The notes under the pieces were generated by a model. It saw nothing but the letters and a program-made list of their open reading frames with translations, was not told where the DNA came from and searched no databases. 64,000 nt of DNA from Paenibacillus sp. FSL K6-1330 (GTDB lineage: Bacteria; Bacillota; Bacilli; Paenibacillales; Paenibacillaceae). Shown one piece after another: positions 1-9,318 of this stretch. The translations under genes were made by a program, and so were the position numbers. Positions within the stretch are counted from its first letter, which is position 1. The number at the start of each line of letters is the position of its first letter. The DNA is taken from contig NZ_CP150269.1 in the NCBI RefSeq assembly GCF_037976825.1, positions 5,965,501 to 6,029,500 of the forward strand, written 5' to 3'.

Positions 1-78
1 TGGGAAGTGCTTAACGGCATTGACGCCGAACTCAAGCGCCGGGATACATGGCAGGGTAAATTGTGGGGGGGATCCTGA
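1..78 (+). CDS. ytqA: C-terminal end of a TIGR01212-type radical SAM protein (YtqA/MnmL), partial
   Basis: The frame is open from base 1 to the TGA at 76-78 and encodes the tail WEVLNGIDAELKRRDTWQGK followed by LWGGS. The VLNGIDAEL-RR-D-QGK pattern matches my memory of the end of YtqA radical SAM proteins, which act in wobble uridine modification of tRNA. The next gene is the YtqB/MnmM methyltransferase, the usual partner, and its ATG overlaps this stop codon (TGATG), so the two are translationally coupled. Only 25 residues are visible, so the call rests largely on context. Confidence 0.7.
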   Translation, partial: WEVLNGIDAELKRRDTWQGKLWGGS

Positions 79-668
79 TGGGCTTCCTCTCGGTTTTGAG
101 TTTTGCCCACAAACTCGTGTCCGAAAGGCTGCGGCCTGGAGACATTACGCTGGATGCGACGGCCGGAACCGGGGCCGATACGCTGTATCTAGCCAAATGC
201 ATAGGATCCAAGGGCAAGGTGTACGCTTTTGATATTCAGGAACAAGCACTGCAGCTGACTCGTGATAGGCTGGATAAGGAACCGCTAGGCACCCTTGCAG
301 AGATTGCCCTTCACCACCAGAGCCATGCGCTTATGGGAGAATGCGTACCTGAGCGCGAGCATGGCCGTATAGGTGCGATCATGTTCAATCTAGGTTACCT
401 TCCGGCAGATTCATCAGATAAACGGATCATGACGGAAACCGCCAGCACGCTAACGGCTCTGGAGGCTGCCATCGAGTTGCTTCGCCCCGGCGGCATTATC
501 ACCATCGTGCTGTATCCAGGCCACAAGGGCGGCGATGCCGAAGCAGACGCCGTGCAGGCCTGGGCGGCGGAATTGCCCCAGCACAAAGTGCAAACGATAT
601 TATATCGAGGTCTTCAGCGATCCGAAGCACCATATCTCATTGCACTGGAACGGAAGAAGCCGATATGA
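78..668 (+). CDS. mnmM: tRNA (mnm5s2U34) methyltransferase MnmM (YtqB family)
   Basis: This is a class I SAM-dependent methyltransferase. The SAM-binding motif I is LDATAGTGADTLYLA near residues 25-39, followed by a motif II acid (VYAFDIQ), the YtqB signature MFNLGYLP, and then GGIITIVLYPGHKGG. The family methylates the aminomethyl group at U34 of tRNA in Gram-positive bacteria. The start is taken at the ATG at 78 because it overlaps the ytqA stop and has a run of G upstream; a GTG at 63 is in frame but less likely. Length (196 aa) is normal for the family. Confidence 0.85.
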   Translation: MGFLSVLSFAHKLVSERLRPGDITLDATAGTGADTLYLAKCIGSKGKVYAFDIQEQALQLTRDRLDKEPLGTLAEIALHHQSHALMGECVPEREHGRIGAIMFNLGYLPADSSDKRIMTETASTLTALEAAIELLRPGGIITIVLYPGHKGGDAEADAVQAWAAELPQHKVQTILYRGLQRSEAPYLIALERKKPI

Positions 669-732
669 TATAAGTTCTAGGAGAGGTACCGCACTTACAT
701 CCATAGAATATTCCAAACATGATGAAAGGTAG

Positions 733-1710
733 ATGATTACAATGACAAAACCATATCCATTGTTGTTCCAACCCGAATTTAAAGAACGTGTGTGGGGTGG
801 CCGTGCCCTGGAGCAATTCGGCTTGGACATTCCGGAAGGACATATCGGAGAAGGCTGGATGATCGCCGACCATCCGAACGGTACGACCAGTATTGTGAAC
901 GGTGAACTTGCCGGCCGCGGCCTGGATCAGGTTCGTGAGCAATTTGGACGAGAGTGGTTTGGCAGCAAAGGATTCTCCGAAGTTAACGGACGTTTCCCTC
1001 TGCTGATCAAGCTGCTTGACTGTAATGACAACCTCTCGGTCCAGGTCCATCCAACCGATGACTACGAGGGGCTTCCGAAAGGCGAGCTGGGCAAGACTGA
1101 AATGTGGTATGTGCTGGATGCGAAGCCGGACGCCAAAATCATATACGGTCTGAAAGAAGGCGTTAGCCGCGAAACTTTGAAAGAAGCTATGGAAAGCGGC
1201 AAGGTTATGGACCAACTGCAAGAAGTGTCCGTAAAAGCCGGAGATACATTCTACATACCTGCCGGTACAGTACATGCGCTGTGTGCGGGCGTTGTAGTAG
1301 CGGAAATTCAGCAAAATTCGGATACAACCTACCGGATTTTCGATTATAATCGACCAGGCCTTGACGGTAAGCCACGTGAGCTTCATATTGAAGACTCCTT
1401 GAACGTGACGGCCTATGAAGGATCGGGCGCAACCACCATGAGCACGGAAGGAACCGCGCCTGGAGAATGGCTTGAGCTTGCCAAATCCCCCTATTTTGTA
1501 GTCGAAAAAGGCGTTGTTAACGGTGCCTGGTCCTTATCTACTTCCGCGGAAAGCTTCACTATCGTGGTGGTATGCGATGGTCAAGGAACCCTCAGCTGGG
1601 ATAACGGCTCCATTGATTACACGTCCGGACAATGCTTCCTGCTCCCAGCTAACCTGGGTGCATATACACTGGATGGGCAATCTACGGTTCTTCGTTCATA
1701 TCTTCCTTAA
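733..1710 (+). CDS. manA: Mannose-6-phosphate isomerase, class I
   Basis: A zinc-dependent isomerase that interconverts fructose-6-phosphate and mannose-6-phosphate, feeding mannose use or GDP-mannose synthesis in the cytoplasm. The N-terminal FQPEFKERVWGG and the metal-site motifs QVHPTDDY (residues 104-111), GKTEMWYVL (with Glu123) and FYIPAGTVHAL (about 173-183) are all present. The 325-aa length matches the short Bacillus-type class I enzymes. The ATG at 733 follows AAAGGTAG closely; an in-frame ATG at 742 is an alternative. It stands alone between mnmM and a hydrolase gene on the same strand. Confidence 0.92.
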   Translation: MITMTKPYPLLFQPEFKERVWGGRALEQFGLDIPEGHIGEGWMIADHPNGTTSIVNGELAGRGLDQVREQFGREWFGSKGFSEVNGRFPLLIKLLDCNDNLSVQVHPTDDYEGLPKGELGKTEMWYVLDAKPDAKIIYGLKEGVSRETLKEAMESGKVMDQLQEVSVKAGDTFYIPAGTVHALCAGVVVAEIQQNSDTTYRIFDYNRPGLDGKPRELHIEDSLNVTAYEGSGATTMSTEGTAPGEWLELAKSPYFVVEKGVVNGAWSLSTSAESFTIVVVCDGQGTLSWDNGSIDYTSGQCFLLPANLGAYTLDGQSTVLRSYLP

Positions 1711-1764
1711 ACAGGGTATAAATAATTGAGATAAACCATTCGTTTTTGTGGAGGTGTTAAGCCT

Positions 1765-2736
1765 GTGATGCAAACCGACACGTTTACGATGCTGAATGCG
1801 CAGGGCATGCATGTTTTTGTATATCAATGGTTGCCAGAGCAGGACCATCCCATTCGTGCCATCGTGCAAATTGCGCATGGTATGTGCGAAACCGGCAAGC
1901 GGTACGAGGAGCTTGCCGAGTTGCTGACAGGGTACGGCTACGCCGTGTACTGCAACGACCATCGGGGTCATGGACAAACGTCGGGCCTTACGCTTCTCGG
2001 CGATCCCGGGGAAAACGGATTCGAAGGGATGATTGAAGACCAGTTGCTTCTTGCTTCCGAACTCAAGAAGCGCCATGCCGGTGTTCCGCATTATTTGATG
2101 GGACACAGCATGGGCTCCTTTTTGACGCAAAAGATCATGTGTTCGAACGGTGAATTATTCGACGGATTCATACTGTCAGGAACCAATGGTCCACAGGGAC
2201 TGCTGACATTAGGTATGAGCTTGGCAGCTGCACAAATGCGCTTGCAAGGAGACACGCACCGGAGTCTGATGCTGAACGCCATGGTGTTCGGCCCTTACAG
2301 CAAAGGTTTCGGCCCTATTCGCACGCCGTTCGATTGGTTATCCCGGGATGAAGCGGAAGTCGATAAGTATATCAACGACCCCTACTGTGGCAAGGTATGC
2401 AGCGCTCGTTTCTTCCGTGATTTCTTTAAGCTGCTGTCCCAGATCCACAAACCTCAATTGATGGAATGCCTTCTAAAGGATAAGCCGGTTTATATTTTCT
2501 CGGGCGAGGATGATCCGGTTGGACACCGCGGTAAAGGCGTGCGGCGGTTGATCGAATTGTACCGGAAACATGGCATTCAGGATCTTGAATACCGTTTGTA
2601 TCCCGGCGGCCGCCACGAGATGCTGCATGAAATCAACCGGGATGAAGTAGCGGCACATGTTCTCGACTGGCTCGAACGGCACACATCGGGATCGCATGGG
2701 TCAGAGACACCGCAAGAGTCGGAATGGGTTATGTAA
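1765..2736 (+). CDS. Alpha/beta hydrolase, monoacylglycerol lipase/lysophospholipase type
   Basis: A serine hydrolase of the Hydrolase_4 (S33-like) family. The catalytic triad is visible: Ser115 in LMGHSMGSF, Asp in SGEDDPVG and His in GGRHEMLHE near the C-terminus. The oxyanion region AHGMCET and the DHRGHG motif also match lysophospholipase or monoglyceride lipase relatives. There is no signal peptide, so it should act in the cytoplasm. GGAGG at 1750-1754 precedes GTG at 1765 and ATG at 1768; either could be the start. The true substrate cannot be read from sequence. Confidence 0.85.
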   Translation: MMQTDTFTMLNAQGMHVFVYQWLPEQDHPIRAIVQIAHGMCETGKRYEELAELLTGYGYAVYCNDHRGHGQTSGLTLLGDPGENGFEGMIEDQLLLASELKKRHAGVPHYLMGHSMGSFLTQKIMCSNGELFDGFILSGTNGPQGLLTLGMSLAAAQMRLQGDTHRSLMLNAMVFGPYSKGFGPIRTPFDWLSRDEAEVDKYINDPYCGKVCSARFFRDFFKLLSQIHKPQLMECLLKDKPVYIFSGEDDPVGHRGKGVRRLIELYRKHGIQDLEYRLYPGGRHEMLHEINRDEVAAHVLDWLERHTSGSHGSETPQESEWVM

Positions 2737-2762
2737 AAGAATGATGCAGGACGAATTAAAAA

Positions 2763-2813
2763 GGGGGCGTCTCAAGGTCAACTGACCTGGGACGCCCCCT
2801 TTGTCTGTTTTTT
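2763..2813 (+). terminator. Intrinsic terminator of the hydrolase gene
   Basis: A GC-rich stem (GGGGGCGTC paired with GACGCCCCC), an inner stem AGGTCA/TGACCT, and then a T-rich tract ending in a run of eight T. It lies 26 bases past the hydrolase stop. Confidence 0.9.
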
Positions 2814-2924
2814 TTATAACGCTGCGCGTACGAAGCATTCATTCCAATCGCTGGTGCCCCCAATTAATCTGGCGAGTTCCGTCAAGTAAGTTACACTGCT
2901 TATGGGACAGGACAGCCCAATCCC

Positions 2925-3101
2925 TTACTCTTCCTCGTTCGGCGTACGGTCGATGATCAGCTGCGTGACCTCGGTGTACTCGCCATGCGCCACTTCATCC
3001 TCTGTAGCCTCTTCACGCAGATCGTCATTGGTTTCCATACCCGGTGCGACGGTGGGCTCGTTGTGCGTATCGTGTTCTTGCCCCTTCTGTTCCCCGTTCA
3101 T
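2925..3101 (-). CDS. Small acidic hypothetical protein (58 aa)
   Basis: The ORF encodes a very acidic, probably unstructured peptide starting MNGEQKGQEH and ending IIDRTPNEEE. It has a good ribosome site (GAGGGGAAG about 4 bases before the ATG) and an uninterrupted frame, which is why I take it as real. It has no membrane segment and no cysteines. It sits downstream of the radical SAM gene on the same strand but about 230 bases away. I do not recognise a family; small acidic proteins like this are common in spore-forming Bacillota, but no function is implied. Confidence 0.6.
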   Translation of the reverse strand: MNGEQKGQEHDTHNEPTVAPGMETNDDLREEATEDEVAHGEYTEVTQLIIDRTPNEEE

Positions 3102-3328
3102 AAACTTCCCCTCCTCATCGGTTGATGCGATTAGAATACCGATACCAAGGGGGTTTTATTCCAGGACGCCCAGGATACCGTCCGTTACGATAACGAGGGC
3201 GGCATGATCACAGTCTCATCCTATCCGTCCCTACCAACCCCTAATCCCTAGAAGAAAGGTAATTTGCCAAAACAATGGCCAAGACGCTCGCATCAAGTCC
3301 CAGTAAGGGGTTGTCCGTAGCTTCACTA

Positions 3329-5101
3329 CTATGCCTGCTGCGCTAACTCCACAGGCATCGTGTAGTACTGCGGCTGCCCTGTTTCGTTCTGCTGGTACAA
3401 TACCAGCAGCATCGTTGCATGGTCCGCGTTATCCGGGAATCCGGTGCCACCCTGGATGGCATCGCTGAGGTTAAATGGCAGCACCTCGATCATCGCATGT
3501 TTCTGCAGATCGCGCTCCGTGATCCCCAGATTGGCAAAACCGTCGGATAGGGCCGCAGGTTCCTCAACGATTTTACGAACATTGGCGGTCCACTGCGCTT
3601 TATCCTGAGTATGATCCCACCATATTTTCCGCGGTTTATATTTATGGCCCAGGAAATAATCAAACTTCATGAGACCGGAGACAACGTTCATATGCGGGGT
3701 CTTCCGATCTTCAAGGAAAGCCGTTAAACGCGTGAACAGGTCCTCAAGCTGATGGCCGATTTTTTGCCAGCCCTGTCCTTCCCAGTAGTCGCCAAACTCT
3801 TGGAAGAAATCAAACGGCGACGTAAATTCATGCTTCATCAAATAATTCAGGGTATGGTCCATCCGGTGCGCATTCCAATACTTCTCCAGCACATCCTCCA
3901 GTCTCTTCAATCGAACGATATCCGAGAACGGAAGCACGTCGCTGCCCAGAATCTCATACGGAGCATGATCCATATAAGTGTAGTTGTACTTGTCCGCATC
4001 GATCCGCAGCCCGGTTCCCCGCAGCATCTTCAGGAAGCCTAACTGCAGCTCCTCCGGTCCAAGCGCAAATACGTCGTTAAACGTTTTGCGGAACGTATCG
4101 TAATCCTCTTCCGGAAGACCTGCGATCAAATCCAAATGCTGGTCGATCTTGCGGCTGTCCTTGATCATTGTCACCGTGCGTGACAGCTTGGTAAAATTCT
4201 GGCGACGCTTCACCAGCTCATTTGTCGGATCGTTGGTCGACTGCACTCCAATTTCAAACCGGAAAATGCCAGGAGGCGCATTTTTCGCCAAATAATCCAG
4301 CACTTCGGGACGCATGATATCTGCCGTGATCTCAAACTGGAATACGCAGCCGCCATGGTTCTCAATCAGAAACTCGAACATTTCAAGCGCGTAATCCCGC
4401 TTAATGTTAAAGGTCCGGTCTACAAACTTGATCAATTTCGCTCCGTTCTCGATCAGGTACAGAATATCCGCCTTGGTCCGTTCAATATCGTAATAGCGAA
4501 CCCCCACCTCAATGCTCGACAGGCAGAACTGGCAGCTGAAGGGACAGCCCCGGCTGGTCTCAAAATAGACAACCCGCTTCCCGAGATGCGGAATATCCTC
4601 CGGAAAACGATGCGGGGAAGGCAGCTCCGCCAGAATGCTCTTCGGTCTTCCAGGATTCACAATAATTTCGTCCTGCTTGCGGTAAGCCACGCCATAGACG
4701 AAATGATACTTCCGGTCCCCTTCAATCGTTTGCAGCAAATGGTGGAAGGTCTCCTCGCCTTCTCCCATGACGATAAAGTCGACATTGTGCAGCCGTTTCA
4801 TCCAATATTCGGTATCGTAGGATACTTCAGGTCCGCCCAGTATGATCGTGACCTCCGGCATAATCTTCTTCACGATATCGATCACTTTAATCGTTTCTTC
4901 AATATTCCATATATAACAAGAGAATCCGATCACATCCGGCTTGCGCTGGAACAGGTCGGAGACGATATTCATCACGGGGTCCTTAATCGTGTACTCCGTC
5001 AATTCGATATCGAAATCCTTCTCGCTGTATGCCTTCAGGCAGCGAATGGCCAAGGAGGTATGAATGTACTTGGCATTCAAGGTTGATAGTATGACTTTCA
5101 T
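3329..5101 (-). CDS. B12-binding domain radical SAM protein (DUF4080 type)
   Basis: The N-terminal part (about residues 1-135) is a cobalamin-binding Rossmann-like domain (MKVILSTLNAKYIHTSLA, VIGFSCYIWNIEET, ILGGPEVSYD). The middle is a radical SAM barrel with the cluster motif CPFSCQFC. The C-terminal part (about 390-590) has the look of DUF4080. Such proteins use SAM and a [4Fe-4S] cluster, often with B12, for methylation or rearrangements; the substrate is unknown. I prefer the ATG at 5101 because MKVILST is the conserved beginning; a GTG at 5113 is in frame but its purine-rich site is only 2 bases away. Confidence 0.85.
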   Translation of the reverse strand: MKVILSTLNAKYIHTSLAIRCLKAYSEKDFDIELTEYTIKDPVMNIVSDLFQRKPDVIGFSCYIWNIEETIKVIDIVKKIMPEVTIILGGPEVSYDTEYWMKRLHNVDFIVMGEGEETFHHLLQTIEGDRKYHFVYGVAYRKQDEIIVNPGRPKSILAELPSPHRFPEDIPHLGKRVVYFETSRGCPFSCQFCLSSIEVGVRYYDIERTKADILYLIENGAKLIKFVDRTFNIKRDYALEMFEFLIENHGGCVFQFEITADIMRPEVLDYLAKNAPPGIFRFEIGVQSTNDPTNELVKRRQNFTKLSRTVTMIKDSRKIDQHLDLIAGLPEEDYDTFRKTFNDVFALGPEELQLGFLKMLRGTGLRIDADKYNYTYMDHAPYEILGSDVLPFSDIVRLKRLEDVLEKYWNAHRMDHTLNYLMKHEFTSPFDFFQEFGDYWEGQGWQKIGHQLEDLFTRLTAFLEDRKTPHMNVVSGLMKFDYFLGHKYKPRKIWWDHTQDKAQWTANVRKIVEEPAALSDGFANLGITERDLQKHAMIEVLPFNLSDAIQGGTGFPDNADHATMLLVLYQQNETGQPQYYTMPVELAQQA

Positions 5102-5205
5102 GGTAGGATCCACTTTCCTTCTAAAATAATATAAGTTTTTGTTACCGGACGGATTATCTTAAACAATCAAGCGGCAAAATGGCTTCTGCCTGCTACGCCG
5201 GCTTA

Positions 5206-7086
5206 TCATTCATAGTCATACAAGTCGTCGCCGTCACTCGATGTGCCTTGACCATTCAGGAAGAATTCCAGGAACGGACGGCCGTATTTACGGAATTTCA
5301 CTTCGCCGACCCCTTTGACATTCAGCATCTCATCCTCGCTCTGCGGGCAAACCACACTCATCTCACGCAAAGTTGCGTCATTAAAAATGATGTAGGACGG
5401 CACATGCTCTTTGCTTGCCAGCTCACGCCGAATCAAGCGCAGCTGCTCGAACACCGTCTCGTTGACGGCTGACGGCGAATAATCGCGGCGACTGCCGCTG
5501 CGCTGGCTGCCTGCGGCTTTGGAAGGGCGCGGAACACGCTGCATGACTTCGCGCTGACCTTTTAACACATCGGCCGCCTCGCTTTGCAGCTTCACGACAG
5601 GGTATTGGCCTTCCGTCAACGCCAGGAACCCTTCCGAGATGAGCACATTGATCGTCTCGGATATCTCCTTCTCGGTCCGATTCGCCATCACGCCATAGGT
5701 TGGAAGACGATCAAAACCGTACTCCAGTACTTTTTTGGCCCTTGAGCCCTTCAGCACGGAAGCGACCATGGACACGCCAAAGCGTTCGCGCATCCGGTGG
5801 ATGCAGGAGAAGATTTTCTGCGCATCTACCGTGATATCGACAAGCTCCCGATCATCCGTGCAGGAGCTGCACGTACCGCAGGACTTATCTTCGTGCTCTT
5901 CCCCAAAATAATCCAGCATCGCGCTGCGCAGGCACCTTGTGGTGTAGCAGTAATCAATCATCTGCTGCAGCTTCCGGTAGTCGTTCTGCTTGCGCTCGCC
6001 CTCCTGGGGATTCTGTTCGATCAGAAACTTCTGCGTCATAATATCCTGGGCGCTGAACAGCAGTATGCACTGGCTGGGCTCTCCGTCACGCCCGGCACGA
6101 CCCGCTTCCTGCACGTAAGACTCCATATTTTTCGGCATATTGTAATGGATGACATACCGGACGTTGGATTTATCGATCCCCATGCCAAATGCGTTCGTTG
6201 CAACAATAACGCGAATATCGTCATAAAGGAAGGCCTCTTGGCTCTCCGCTCGCTCCGCATCACTCATGCCGGCATGGTATCGACCCGCAAGGAGCCCCTT
6301 GGCTTGAAGGCGTTGGCATAAATCATCCACCTCTTTACGAGTGGCGGCATAGATGATGCCCGGCTGGTGGGTATGCGAGGCCGCATAGTCCAGCACGAAC
6401 TCCCGCTTGTTCTCACCGCGAAGCACCGACATCTCCAGATTGTCGCGTCCAAGGCCCGTCACGAATACCTGCGGCTGCTCCAGTCGAAGCAGGCGCTGCA
6501 TGTCCTCCATCACTTCAGGCGTGGCCGTGGCCGTAAAGGCCGCTACAATCGGACGGTTCGGAAGTCCTTTAACAAAAGGAGCCACCGAGAGATAGCTCGT
6601 CCGGAAATCATGCCCCCACTGGGATACGCAGTGAGCTTCATCGACAGCCACAATCGAAATATCGAGACCCGCCATCTCCTCCCGGAACCAATCCAGTTCA
6701 AGCCGTTCCGGGGCGACATATAACAGCTTCAGTTCTCCGCGCTTGGCCGCACGTATGCGCTCGTTCACTTCCTTGCCGCTGAGCGTGCTGTTGATATAGG
6801 CAGCGGCCACACCCGCTGTCGTAAGTGCATCCACCTGATCCTTCATTAAGGAGATCAAAGGCGATACAACCAACGTCAGACCCGGACATAGGAGGGCCGG
6901 GATCTGATAACAGATCGATTTGCCTCCACCCGTCGGCATAATCCCTAGCGTGTCCTGACCCGCTAGAAGACTGGCGACAATTTTTTTCTGCCCCTCCCGA
7001 AAATCAGGATAGCCGTAATATTTCTGCAGATAACCCCGTGCTGTATCCATATTCATCGATTCTCTATCATTTGTTTCCACATTCAT
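5206..7086 (-). CDS. recQ: ATP-dependent DNA helicase RecQ
   Basis: A 3'-5' DNA helicase of superfamily 2. Walker A is PTGGGKSICYQ (residues 51-61), motif II is VDEAH (148-152) followed by CVSQWGHDFR, and motif VI is QEAGRAGRDG. The RQC zinc cysteines (C near YTTRC, then CGTCSSC) are intact, and an HRDC domain ends the protein (about 530-605, including LNVKGVGEVKFRKYG). Length (626 aa) is typical. It is transcribed in the same direction as the radical SAM gene with a gap of about 100 bases. It acts in recombination and replication fork repair. Confidence 0.95.
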   Translation of the reverse strand: MNVETNDRESMNMDTARGYLQKYYGYPDFREGQKKIVASLLAGQDTLGIMPTGGGKSICYQIPALLCPGLTLVVSPLISLMKDQVDALTTAGVAAAYINSTLSGKEVNERIRAAKRGELKLLYVAPERLELDWFREEMAGLDISIVAVDEAHCVSQWGHDFRTSYLSVAPFVKGLPNRPIVAAFTATATPEVMEDMQRLLRLEQPQVFVTGLGRDNLEMSVLRGENKREFVLDYAASHTHQPGIIYAATRKEVDDLCQRLQAKGLLAGRYHAGMSDAERAESQEAFLYDDIRVIVATNAFGMGIDKSNVRYVIHYNMPKNMESYVQEAGRAGRDGEPSQCILLFSAQDIMTQKFLIEQNPQEGERKQNDYRKLQQMIDYCYTTRCLRSAMLDYFGEEHEDKSCGTCSSCTDDRELVDITVDAQKIFSCIHRMRERFGVSMVASVLKGSRAKKVLEYGFDRLPTYGVMANRTEKEISETINVLISEGFLALTEGQYPVVKLQSEAADVLKGQREVMQRVPRPSKAAGSQRSGSRRDYSPSAVNETVFEQLRLIRRELASKEHVPSYIIFNDATLREMSVVCPQSEDEMLNVKGVGEVKFRKYGRPFLEFFLNGQGTSSDGDDLYDYE

Positions 7087-7273
7087 GGATAAAAACTCCT
7101 TAATTCACCTTGGTTTTCCATTTCGAAAAGCCCTCATCCTTTAAGTTTAACGGCCTTTCCATGAATGGGCAACCAAATCGGGGAAGGAAATTGCATTGGG
7201 CGAGGAGAACTTCATAAATGTGGAAAAAGGGTTGCGATCATGTAGAGCCCAAAAAATGAAGTTGGTGATCCTA

Positions 7274-8059
7274 ATGAATGACGCACATACCGAAGCCGTA
7301 AATCAAACTATTCAATATATGAAGAAGCATCTGGACGAGCCCATGACTACCGAGCAGCTCGCTGGTCTAGTGGGATATAGTCCCTTCCATTTCTCCAGAG
7401 TATTCAAACGAGTAACCGGCATATCGCTCCGGCAATACCTGTCCGCGCTCCGGGTTGAAGCCGGCAAAATCGAGCTCCTTCAAAGTCCTTCCCTGCTCGT
7501 GAAAATCGGAATGAGCATCGGTTTGGCAAGTCCCGGCACATTCAATACCCGCTTTAAGCAGTTTGTCGGCCTGTCTCCAAAAAAGTTCCGCACCACCACG
7601 GAGTCCCTGCATCGTTACGTGAATCAATATGAGCACAAGCCATTAACCTGGACAGAGGAAGAAAGGCATGCTCTGCCCCGGATTCATTGCCGGATCGAAG
7701 CTCCCGAGAGGTTTCGCGGCATGATTTACGTCGGTCTGTTCCCAAGACCCGTACCCGATCAGAAGCCCGTAACCGGTACGGCCGTCAACCTCAAGAACCG
7801 GACCTGCACGTTAACCGGCATCCCGGCCGGTACGTATTATGTGCTGGCAGCGGGCATCCCCTGGAGCCTCAATCCGCGGGATTATTTTCTGCTGAGCAAA
7901 TCCTTGCGAGGCAAGCTGGAGGATCCTGTCCATATCGACGAAGGAACCGATCTCGCCGTGAAGATTACCTTGCGCGAGCCTCTGCCCTATGACCCGCCGA
8001 TTGTTGTGAATCTGCCTCTGCTCTTGTTTGAGAAGGATCGGAATAACAGCGCAAGGTAG
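7274..8059 (+). CDS. AraC-family transcriptional regulator with C-terminal effector domain
   Basis: A double helix-turn-helix lies at the N-terminus (QTIQYMKKHL, then TTEQLAGLVGYSPFHFSRVF and SPKKFR), the layout of MarA/SoxS/Rob-like regulators with a GyrI-like ligand-binding domain behind it (residues about 130-260, ending in NLPLLLFEK). It probably controls the two small genes downstream on the same strand (SRPBCC and VOC). The ATG at 7274 follows GGTGAT; in-frame starts at 7256 and TTG 7196 cannot be excluded. Confidence 0.82.
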   Translation: MNDAHTEAVNQTIQYMKKHLDEPMTTEQLAGLVGYSPFHFSRVFKRVTGISLRQYLSALRVEAGKIELLQSPSLLVKIGMSIGLASPGTFNTRFKQFVGLSPKKFRTTTESLHRYVNQYEHKPLTWTEEERHALPRIHCRIEAPERFRGMIYVGLFPRPVPDQKPVTGTAVNLKNRTCTLTGIPAGTYYVLAAGIPWSLNPRDYFLLSKSLRGKLEDPVHIDEGTDLAVKITLREPLPYDPPIVVNLPLLLFEKDRNNSAR

Positions 8060-8149
8060 AAGAATTTTCGAATCGCCTATCCCTTTATAATGGAACTGCA
8101 AGAAGCGTTATCCCAAAAGAAATGAGCGCTATATGATGGAGGATTAAAC

Positions 8150-8611
8150 ATGACCATTATTCAAGAAACCGTGATTCAGGCCGATGTGCAGCTCCTCTGG
8201 CGAGCATGGACGGAGTCTGCGAGGATAACCGAGTGGTTTGCGCCGGCTGCGGAAATTGAACCGAAGACGGGCGGAAAGTTCGAGCTTTATTTTAACCCCG
8301 CCAATCGTGAATCGATGTGCACCGCAGGCTGTAACATTTTGCAGTATGATGAGCCTCGTACCCTCGTGTTTGAGTGGAAAGGACCTGATCCCTTTGCGGA
8401 AACGATGAATCAGGGGGAGTTGACCGTGGTCAAGGTGTCTTTTTGGCCTGAACAGGACGGCTGTACAAGAATCACCTTGGAGCATACGGGCTGGAAGGAT
8501 ACCGAAGCGTCGCTGCAAGCCCGGGAATGGCATGTGGATGCATGGAAAGGCATGCTGACCAGCTTAAAATCCAGCATTGAATCCGGTGAAGGCATTCTAT
8601 GCTGCCAGTAA
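8150..8611 (+). CDS. SRPBCC (AHSA1/START-like) domain protein
   Basis: A 153-aa protein with the hydrophobic-pocket fold of the AHSA1 family: it begins IQETVIQADVQLLWRAWT, continues with ITEWFAPAAEIEPKTGGKF, and ends with the LEHTGW and GWKDTEA regions typical of these proteins. They bind small hydrophobic ligands; many have no known substrate. GGAGGATTAAAC precedes the ATG. It is followed 32 bases later by a VOC protein gene, so the two probably share a transcript with the AraC regulator upstream. Confidence 0.85.
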   Translation: MTIIQETVIQADVQLLWRAWTESARITEWFAPAAEIEPKTGGKFELYFNPANRESMCTAGCNILQYDEPRTLVFEWKGPDPFAETMNQGELTVVKVSFWPEQDGCTRITLEHTGWKDTEASLQAREWHVDAWKGMLTSLKSSIESGEGILCCQ

Positions 8612-8643
8612 GACAAGCCATAAACTAGAGGAGAGTATGACCT

Positions 8644-9006
8644 ATGCCAAATCTTTGTGTTTTATCAATCAATGTCAGCGATATGGCTCAAGCCACGCGA
8701 TTTTATTGTGACATTCTAGGATTTGAAGTTTCCAAGGCTTATGATGATCAGATCACCAGTTTGAAACATGAGGGCATGTCCCTTATTCTGCAAAAATGCG
8801 ATCGACCTACGAAAACCGATTACCCGCATGAAGCCCAGGTTATTATCGGACTCGAGACGGCTGATGTAAGCGCAGCGATCGCGAACTACAAATCGCAGGG
8901 CGTGGAGGTCATCTTTGATACCCCGCAGCCGTGCCCTCCCGGTCTATACAGCGCGATCCGGGACCCTTTTGGCAATGTGATCGAACTGCTGGAGTTCACG
9001 GAGTAA
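8644..9006 (+). CDS. VOC family protein (glyoxalase/bleomycin resistance-like)
   Basis: A single 120-aa VOC module with the characteristic opening NVSDMAQATRFYCDILGFEV and the closing metal-site region IRDPFGNVIELLEF. Members are metal-dependent lyases, dioxygenases or drug-binding proteins. The ribosome site GAGGAG precedes the ATG. It is co-directional with and close to the SRPBCC gene, a common pairing in Bacillota. The specific substrate cannot be read from the sequence. Confidence 0.85.
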   Translation: MPNLCVLSINVSDMAQATRFYCDILGFEVSKAYDDQITSLKHEGMSLILQKCDRPTKTDYPHEAQVIIGLETADVSAAIANYKSQGVEVIFDTPQPCPPGLYSAIRDPFGNVIELLEFTE

Positions 9007-9106
9007 TCGTCCGTTTGGAAGAATCATGGTTTATCGGCAATACGAAGTGAAATCCATTTAAACGCTCGAAGGATACGCTGCATGTAGCAGGTGTCCTTCT
9101 CATATG

Positions 9107-9145
9107 AAGGTCAGCCGGAGAACCTGGTTGGCCTTTTTGGTTGAG
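9107..9145 (+). terminator. Probable terminator after the VOC gene
   Basis: An imperfect hairpin (AAGGTCAGCC against GGTTGGCCTT, with G-U pairs) is followed by TTTTTGG. It is the only recognisable signal in the 310 bases between the VOC gene and speD. Confidence 0.6.
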
Positions 9146-9318
9146 CTGCCGAAACTTGTCTCTACCATTCCTGAACCGTCTGTTAATATTGAACCCGATG
9201 CGGGTAAGAACATATTAATGTTAACGCAGAAGACGACGCGTGGGCAGATTAGGAATCGCCGGTTTCGGAAATAATAGGAACTCGAACTGATATATTAATG
9301 ACACAAGGGGAAATTCAT

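Noticed and set aside
2902..3207. 101-codon frame on the plus strand
   Set aside because: It is antisense to the small acidic gene at 2925-3101, is serine/cysteine-rich and has no ribosome site.
3135..3251. Open frame on the plus strand reading FQDAQDTVRYDNEGGMITVSS near its middle
   Set aside because: It looks protein-like but has no start codon and only about 38 codons; at most the tail of a lost gene.
4355..5086. Long plus-strand frame of 243 codons inside the radical SAM gene
   Set aside because: Antisense shadow of a well-supported gene with motif evidence; no ribosome site.
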